From contig NW_004450479.1 in NCBI RefSeq assembly GCF_000321225.1, positions 2,013,019 to 2,077,018 of the forward strand: a DNA stretch of 64,000 nucleotides. The letters are read 5' to 3'. This document shows positions 57,004 through 64,000 of this stretch, in pieces. The notes below the pieces were generated by a model. It searched no databases, was not told the DNA's origin, and saw nothing but the letters and a program-made list of their open reading frames with translations. This DNA comes from Odobenus rosmarus divergens (taxonomy: Eukaryota; Chordata; Mammalia; Carnivora; Odobenidae). The first letter of the stretch is position 1. The number at the start of each line of letters is the position of its first letter. Position numbers and translations under genes: made by a program.

Positions 57004-58509
57004 TTGGCCATTTTTTATTAAAATTTGCTTATATGCAGCATTTGTCCAAAGCCTGGCCAGGCACTTTAAGAAGGTGTCCAGACAGGGAAAATCTGAAAGG
57101 TGTTTTTAAGCACAGGTAAAACATACATACCAATAATCTGAAAGATTAACACATCTGGAAAAAATATGTTTCATGAACGTAGCACATATTGATATGCCTC
57201 AGAAAAACCTCAAGTTTGATATACAAAAGGAAAGCGTAATAATACTGTAAGATATGCTCAGCTTACTCTTAACTAGGAGACTTATCCCCAGTTAAGTGTT
57301 CTGGTTCTTCGCTGTGGGTCACCGCTCTTCCACATTCCCTAGTCACACTGATGAGAGCCTTGCTGTGCAGCCGGCCCCTCAGGACAGGGGATCTTCGTGG
57401 CCCCCAGAGCAGGGCACCGCATTATCTCCTCTGATTGCCGGGGAACCCACTCCCAGTCCTGCGCCCGAGGCCAAGGAGGCCGCTGTGTCCTGCTCCGCCT
57501 GCTCCACCAGAGGCCCCAGCTCTGCCCTGGGGAAGACAGACGGGGGCACGGAGTCTGCTCCCGCTCCAGGCGACAGCTCTTCCCACCAGCCAGACCCATG
57601 GTTTCTGTGAGTAAATAAGTGATTTATCGAGCGGACTAAGAGACGCGTTCAACTTCTCTAAGAATAACGCTGCCGTGGGGAACATGGACGTCAACAGGTT
57701 CATCTGCTCACCAGCCTCTGCTGTTTGGGAGCCACCAGAGTATCGACCAGCCTCAAAAGGGACTCCTGCTCGCATGAAAAGATGCCAAAATATGAAATAA
57801 TCTGATAAAAGTTTAGAAATGTTTGAAGTCACATTTCCAGGCAAAGTCCAATCCAAATAAAAAATGCCCCTTCCGTACTTCATTATCTTGCAATCCCTCA
57901 GAATTGCTACAGGCCAGTCACTGTTTTGCATAAGAGGTCACCCCAGGGCCAACCCCAGCCCTCAAGGTGCCAATGTGTCCTGGATGCGGCCGCTCACTCG
58001 GCAGGGCTCAAGGCCAGGGGGCAGAGGCTGGACCTCTGCACTCAGCACTGGTGGGTCACCGGCAGGCTGCAGCCCGAGGGTGGCAAGGCCATGGTCTGTT
58101 CTTGCCACTGCCCTGGAGATACACATGGTCTCAATAACAGAGACAGCAAAACTGATTTTAAAAAGGGGCATGTCTCCCACAACTGTTCATCCCTCCCACA
58201 GAGCTCACCTTGTCCCGCTGGGAGGCTGAGAGACTCCCGGCAGCAAGCCTGACCAGACAGACTCACGGGAAGCCAGAGGACGGCTCCTAGGACAGCGTTC
58301 TCCTTGATTACAATGGAATGGCTGTCTCTCCCTGAACACAACTCTAAGGATGGACCTGCAGCAGCTATCTTGCCATCATGAGGGCAGAGTCAAGAAAACA
58401 GAGAATCATCCAGAATCCTGAAGATACTAAACTGTCTACATAACCAGTCTTGGAACCATCTACCTTTAGGCTTCATGATGAACTTGTAATTGCTGAGCTA
58501 GAGAAAAAG

Positions 58510-58745
58510 CACAGTATGATGGCTGAGAGCATGAACTCTGGGGCAGACAGAGGCCAGTTTATGCCAGCTTTGTGATCCTGGCAGCTCACTTTCCCCACGC
58601 CCCCCACTCCTTCATCTGTAAAACGGAGGGGCCGGAGGGAGTGCCCACCTCACAGTTTTTGTGTAGACTGAATGACTTCAAACAAAAAAGTGCTTAGAAT
58701 AGTACCCGGCACAAAGCACCCAACACGCAAGCGGTTACCAGTACC
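58510..58745 (+). mobile_element. MIR SINE, nearly full length, plus strand
   Basis: It reads in sense MIR order: 'GCTGAGAGCATGAACTCTGG', 'TTTGTGATCCTGGCAGCTCAC', 'CTCCTTCATCTGTAAAACGG', 'GACTGAATGACTTCAAACAA' and 'GTGCTTAGAATAGTACCCGGC'. One of the best-preserved MIRs in the window. Confidence 0.85.
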
Positions 58746-60599
58746 ATGTAGCAGGTCTCCTAGTACCTGTCGCCAGAAGCAATCCCCAGCAATCCCACGT
58801 CCTCCCCCCCAGCCCCACATGGGCCCTCAGCCCTCCGTATGCACTTTGCCCCCGAGATACCATGCCCGACCTCTCCCCCTGCACACCACTCCACGCCCGC
58901 ACCCTGCATCCTCCTGACTGTCCCATCCCTGCGCGCTTCTTGCCGTGCGGAACACACGGACCCACACGCCCTCAGCAGCCACTCAACGTGAAACGTACGT
59001 AAAGGATCAAGTGCTGCTTGCTGTATACACATCAGTAAGACCCTAAAACATCTGCAGTTTTCCATAAAATTGAAACTTTCAAATAGCCAATGTTTAGGAC
59101 CAAATGTGTAATGAAGAACGGAAACAGTAACTCTGACCAGACTCCTGGTCCATTCAACTTGGCCAGCATGTATCAAGCCCTATGCTTGAGCTCCGGGCAC
59201 TGACTGGGCCCCAGGGCGGACAAACGCCAAGTTGAGGGGTGAGTGTGTGGAGTCCAAAGCAAACGGCATAGAAGGTGAAGCCTCGGGAGGCCGTACCTGT
59301 GAGGAGGCCGTGCCCTCCCAGGAAACCAGCTACGGTGGGCGCAGAGGGGGCTGGAGATGGCACACCTCCCATTTCTGAGCTTTCTAGAAGAATTCACTGT
59401 TAACCGGTTATGCTGTGAGGCTCATCCCTCAGTGAAGGGATGCCCTAGAACAGGAAACAGTCAGGACCTATCCACACGAACCAGGGGGCCTCTCCTCACC
59501 ACTGACAACTCTGTGGCTATGCTGTGGGCACTCATTTGCACAATTCCCACACAGGCACAAACACCCGTGACTAAGCATCCCGAGTGCACGGTACTGTGTT
59601 GGCACGGGGGCGGGAGGGGAGGGGTAGGCCTGCCCAACGACGGACTGTGAACCCCACGTGTGCTGACGCACTGGGGTCACGAAGACACAGCAGGCAGACG
59701 CACTCCCTGGGGACGGATGTGACAGAACCGGAGGGGGCCATCAGTTCTAACTAGAATTGATCCATTCAATATGCCATGTGACTTTAACCCTCACAGCCTC
59801 CACTTTTAAGGCTCCCATTAAAACAAATCTTACTCAAGATTTAAAATAAATTCCATCTAAGGGTCCAAAGTAGAAGGGCCCCAGTCCAGACTGTAGAAGT
59901 TCAGGGTCACCTAACTGGGGGGCCCTACCACATATCCTTTCAAGCACCTGATTCTGTAGGAGCCAGACAAGGACCTCCGCTAGAGGACAGTGCTCAAGAC
60001 GGCAGCCTCACTGGCAGAGAATCGTGGTCCCCAGCCTCTCCAGGAGGAGCACTTTCCAGGAGACTGATTCACTGCAGACAATCTGAATCATGCAAATGAT
60101 TCTGCAAAGAAGCCTGGGGAGTCGAATCTTTTCTCTTCAGTTCTTAATGTTACAGGAGCAGGAGGGCAGACCCAGGGCGGTCTCCTGTCTGCCCCCAGGC
60201 ACCACTGTGGGAGCCTCGAGCCTGGGCACAAACTCTCTGTGACCCCTATGCCACCCTCCAGCCACCCATTCCTTTATGTCGGAGACTCAGGATCTCAGAA
60301 ATAAGCAGCACAGTCAGCTCAGGCGGCCTGACAGCGCTCAGACGTTTGCCTCTTTCTAGGAAATCCTGACAGTGCCCCGCCAACGTTCACCTCTCTCCCG
60401 GCGCAGGACGACCCTGCCCTCCCTGTCCCTGAAGAGCACTGAGTGGAGAGTCCTCCCACATGTGGAGAAGTGTGCTCCCTGTGGGTGACCTTCTCGTTCT
60501 GCTCTCCAGGACGACCCTGTTGGTCTACCTTCCCTCACTAGAACGGACCTGGCAGCCAAAGGCAGCGGGGGATTTACAGGGCAGAGCAGCTGGTATCCG

Positions 60600-61250
60600 T
60601 GAACTTAAACATTATGGAAATTAACACCTATTCTGTGAGAAAAATGGGCAAAAGACTTGAAAAATCCATAGCCAAAGATTTGGAGATGGCCGTTAAGGAT
60701 ACAAAATGGTTCAACTTCACTTAAAATAACCCAGGTACAACCAACCTGAGACAGCATCCCCCACCTACCAGGCCACACACATAGGCAGACGTTAAAAAGC
60801 ACCACCAGGCACTTTCACGTGTTGCCTGTGGGGACACAAAATGGTATGCGAGCCTCACGTGGGGGGATTCGCCAACAACCAAGAAAGAGCCACCGGGCAC
60901 TCGTGTGACCAGTGATGCCATTACTAGGAATCTGCCTTGAAGATACATCCTTCACAGTACAAAACACATCTGAACAAGGATACTGGGCGGCACTGTGAGG
61001 ACCACACGTTACGAGCAGTCCGGCTGCGTTTGCGGGAGATTTGGATAAAGTGTGGCACATCCACAAACTGGAGTGTGATGCAGCTCTGGATAACATCAGA
61101 GAGGTCCCAGAAACAGATGGGGCGATGGCCAGGATACACTATGGAGTAGGAAAAAGACACAGAAAGGAGTGTAAGTCTGTCGCATGATACCTTGTGTGGA
61201 CAAAAGAACAGGAAACAAGAAAATAAACATGGATCTCCCCATTTTAAAAA
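60600..61250 (+). mobile_element. Old LINE-1 fragment (L1M-type 3' region), plus strand
   Basis: It shows 'GAAAAATGGGCAAAAGACTTG' near 60640, 'TGCCATTACTAGGAATCTGCC' near 60915, 'ATTTGGATAAAGTGTGGCAC' near 61040 and 'ACTGGAGTGTGATGCAGCTC' near 61067, the order of an L1M ORF2 end. It has many CpGs for such an old copy. Confidence 0.65.
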
Positions 61251-62169
61251 GAGCCCTAAGAAAGGTAAGAAAAGTAAGCCCGAAGCTGGAATCCGTCACC
61301 CACGACACCACACGGGGCCCAACTTTTCATACAGTTCTGACTTGGGGAATTATGTTCACATCTTACACACTCAAAAAATAAAATAGAATCAAGATGAGGG
61401 AGCTCCAGCAGGGAGCACAAAGGAAAACAGATGAACTCAACATCCGGCCAAAGCCGGTGGGAAGGCACTGCCGGGACAGAAAGAACCAGCCCAGCGCATC
61501 CTGGACACAGGGCTCTGAGGACAGAAGACAATGAGCGCACACAAACCCCGAGGTCGGGTTGGAGAGCTTGCTCTTCCCGACTCTGAGGCGGCAACACTGA
61601 CGCCGCTTCCTCTGCGCTGGGGCCGTGGGGCTGGGGGCACCGAGCCCACCACAGCCCGGGCCTGGCTCCCAAACACCACTCCTGGCCAGGGGCGCTGGCT
61701 CCCTGCAGACGTGGCCCACCCCAGGGCTCGCCAGGGAAGTACAATGTAAGCCTGCTACATCTTGTTGTGCCAGACAGCAAGGAAGGGCGCGCGGACAGCA
61801 CAGGAGCATGCTGGAGGGGGCCGCCAGCAGCCAGATCCGAGGCAACCGGAGCCTCGGTTACTAACCAGGGCACAGTGTTCTCAGAGTAAAGGAAGAGCTG
61901 TTTACTCTATGCTGGCATGAATGAATGAACGGATGGATGGGGGTGAAAAGAAAGCCTTCCTCACAGGAGAACCCCAACAAAATATAGAAGAAAGGACGGA
62001 ATTAGAAAATCTGCATTTGGCAACCATCACAGCAACGACCAACTTGGGTAAGAGTGATCAATGGAAGCAAAACCAACACAAGAACAGGGTATTTACACAG
62101 CCTCAAAGTATTCCCCACAACTGTTTCCTACTTACAAAGGGAAAAGTAACAACTAGACACTGAAGGAAG

Positions 62170-62730
62170 CTGCAGACGCTGTCATCATCAAGTGGTCGAA
62201 CTTCACGTCAGCAACAATGGGACGAGGGACAGCAGGCGCCTTGTGCAGGTGCCTGAGAGCCGAGACCACCCCTGCTGCAGGGCTCCCGCCACCAACGCTC
62301 AGCCCAGTGCTAATCCTGGGAAAGCCACGGGAAAACGCGGACGGAGCAGCAAGACCAGAAGGCCTCGCATGTGAGAGATGACGGGAGAAGAGTGAGTGGC
62401 AACAGAGGCTGTTGTGACCCCGGGCTGGAGCCCAGATGGGGCAGACGGGGCTGGTGGGGATTCAGGAAGCTCCCGGAACAACCAGGAAATAAGTAGATCA
62501 TAGTCTTGAATCACTGTTACATCCCCTAATTTTAATAAATATGCACAGTGGTTATGTAAGAAAAAGTCCTAGTTCTGGAAAACTACACACTGGAGTGTTT
62601 ACGGATAACATGATGTTTGCAAAGTACTTTCAAATGGCTCAGGAAAAATATATGTATATCTCTCTCTATAGGAGCATGAAAGATAAAGAAAACAGGTCAC
62701 TCCGACAGTTCAAAGCCCTGTTTATTTCCT
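62170..62730 (+). mobile_element. Ancient interspersed repeat, family not assigned
   Basis: 'CATCATCAAGTGGTCGAACTT' near 62183, 'CAGTGGTTATGTAAGAAAAAG' near 62547 and 'CTTTCAAATGGCTCAGGAAA' near 62628 belong to a common old eutherian repeat that I recognise by phrase only. Confidence 0.45.
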
Positions 62731-63466
62731 CCCAGTGCCACAACAGAAGTAAGCTATCCCAGCCCACAGGAGTGTCTGGTACACAGCACGTGGGCAATAA
62801 TGTTTGTTTATGTGTGAATAATAAATATACACAAACAGTATCCATTTGCTTCCAGAGAAAATGTGTATTTTCCCGCAGGGCGTCCCAGTTCCTACACTTC
62901 GGTGCAGCGGGGTCCCTCCTGGCTGTGGGAGGATGGGGGCCGTACACGGTGCTGGAAGGTGTGCACGGGCTGAGGGGAGGGCAGACCGTGGGACCACACA
63001 GACAGGAGAGAGCCGCAGGAGTGGAACCCACAGCACCTGAAGAAGGAGCCGGCACGGGAGAGGGCAGAGCAACCGAGGGCGACCCCAGGGCTCCAGCACC
63101 TGCTGAAGTCAGGTCCCTCTGGATCCTGGCTCCTCACCCGCGCTAACCACAACGGGGGAAGTCAGCGGCCACCAGAAGTCAGCCTACCCGAAATACCCGC
63201 GGGGGCCTGACCGTCCGCCACAGTCACAGGTGTGAAGGCAAGACACCCAGGGGACCAGCCAGCAATGTCGAGGGAGAGAGAGAGGCAGAGTCACAGGTCT
63301 ACAGCAAGAACACAAAGGTATCCAAACCTCTGTCTCCTTCTTAAGTCTCAAAGGAACCGCTGACTTTGTCAGTGTGAGGAGGAGCGTGGTGCTGACGTCC
63401 TGGCAACTGCGCGGCCACGTTCATTCACCGCGTCTGCGTGAGAAACAAGGTTTCCACACAAACGTC

Positions 63467-63929
63467 TGCATTAGGTTTCTGTGGCTGCGGTAACAAATCC
63501 CCACGCACTTGGTGGTTTAAGGTAACCAATCTATTCTCTCACGATTGTGCAGCCCACAGACTCAACCCAATACGTCAGCAGGGCCACACCACCCTGAGGC
63601 TCTAGGCACGAATCCTCTCCCTGCCTCTTCCAGCGGCTGGTGGCGGATGGCGTGCCCTGGCATCCCTGTGGCCACCTCGCTCCCATGTCTGCCTCCGTGT
63701 TCACACGCCCTGGTCTGCAGGGTCTGTCGCCAGGCTCCCAACCTCTCTTTCCTAAGGATACCTGTGATTTCATTTAGGGCTGCCCAGAGAGCCAGAATAA
63801 GCTCTTCCCCTCAAGATCCTTAATGCAATCCTATCTTTGCCATAGAAAGTAATATTTACTATTTTGCCATAAAAGGTAACATTCGCAGGTTCTGGGGATT
63901 AGGATATGGATAAAAATCTTTTAGGGACC
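63467..63929 (+). mobile_element. MLT1-type MaLR LTR, plus strand, cut at its 3' end
   Basis: 'TTCTGTGGCTGCGGTAACAAAT' near 63476, 'CACTTGGTGGTTTAAGGTAAC' near 63506, 'AGGCTCTAGGCACGAATCCTC' near 63596, 'CCTTAATGCAATCCTATCTTTG' near 63819 and 'GGTTCTGGGGATTAGGATATG' near 63887 follow MLT1 LTR order. The 3' end meets a SINE at 63930, so any remaining bases lie outside the window. No internal retroviral sequence is seen. Confidence 0.8.
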
Positions 63930-64000
63930 AGGGCGCCTGGGTGGCTTAGTCGTTAAGCATCTGCCTTCGGCTCAGGTCATGATCTCAGGGTCCTGGAATC
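63930..64000 (+). mobile_element. Carnivoran SINE, 5' part only (window ends inside it)
   Basis: The head GGGCGCCTGGGTGGCTTAGT and the following CTGCCTTCGGCTCAGGTCAT reach the last base of the window. It is inserted at the end of an MLT1 LTR. Confidence 0.93.

Larger units (their letters stand above)
44300..64000 (-). other. RPTOR: RPTOR intron preceding the exon at 44141-44299 (5' end outside the window)
   Basis: The acceptor AG is at 44301-44300. I could not recognise the preceding exon (which should end ...ENWQPR), so the intron probably begins beyond the right edge. Besides the repeats listed, these stretches hold nothing I can identify: 44500-47560, 48710-52100, 52530-54150, 57020-58510, 58745-60600, 61250-62170 and 62730-63465. 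They are mostly GC-rich with CT/CA-rich patches. The stretch 46290-46510 is an AT-richer island with little repeat character and might be conserved. 49600-50350 is CT-rich and could be a decayed L2. Confidence 0.8.

Noticed and set aside
44300..64000. Search for the preceding RPTOR exon (expected to end near ENWQPR)
   Set aside because: Not recognised by eye on the minus strand. A translated search would settle it.

Overview
The window is mammalian nuclear DNA, almost certainly from a carnivoran. The evidence is three spliced protein-coding exons separated by introns of about 12 kb, a dense load of LINE-1, L2, MIR, MaLR LTR and hAT remnants, and at least twelve tRNA-derived SINEs of the carnivoran CAN-SINE type (head GCGCCTGGGTGGCTCAGT, CT-rich body, A-rich tail with AATAAA). 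The SINE body reads like the arctoid (bear, seal or mustelid) version. I saw none with the typical dog or cat form. This species guess rests on remembered consensus sequences.

The only gene I can support is RPTOR (Raptor, the substrate-recruiting subunit of mTORC1), on the minus strand. Three consecutive coding exons lie at 44141-44299, 32159-32305 and 19416-19591. Together they encode 160 complete codons plus two bases of the next, matching about residues 117-277 of human Raptor. This is the heart of the N-terminal conserved, caspase-like (RNC) domain. All three have canonical AG/GT borders and an uninterrupted frame. I recognised neither the preceding exon (44300-64000) nor the following one (1-19415), so the window lies wholly inside the gene.

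Layout. 1-19415 is intron downstream of the third exon: a 19-bp minisatellite at the left edge, an old L1 at 3.4-4.3 kb, CpG-rich sequence at 5.95-6.83 kb, a nearly identical 0.2-kb direct duplication at 9.2 and 10.6 kb, and a 2.8-kb L1 at 11.2-14.0 kb. 19592-32158 is intron with an L1 carrying a nested solo LTR (24.5-26.4 kb). 32306-44140 is intron dominated by L1 pieces and nested SINEs (33.6-43.8 kb). 44300-64000 is intron with a 0.54-kb CAY-repeat tract, an L2 tail, SINEs, MIRs, MER20 and an MLT1-type LTR cut by a SINE at the right edge. The stretches between are GC-rich, unconstrained-looking intron.

I found no undescribed gene system, CRISPR array, operon or complete mobile element. The most useful second-look items are the 99%-identical intronic duplication, the two expandable tandem arrays, the SINE dimer sharing one target-site duplication, the probable 5'-inverted L1, the nested solo LTR, and a G-run just inside the intron after the 32159-32305 exon. 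Repeat family names come from recognition by eye; boundaries are approximate unless a target-site duplication is quoted.
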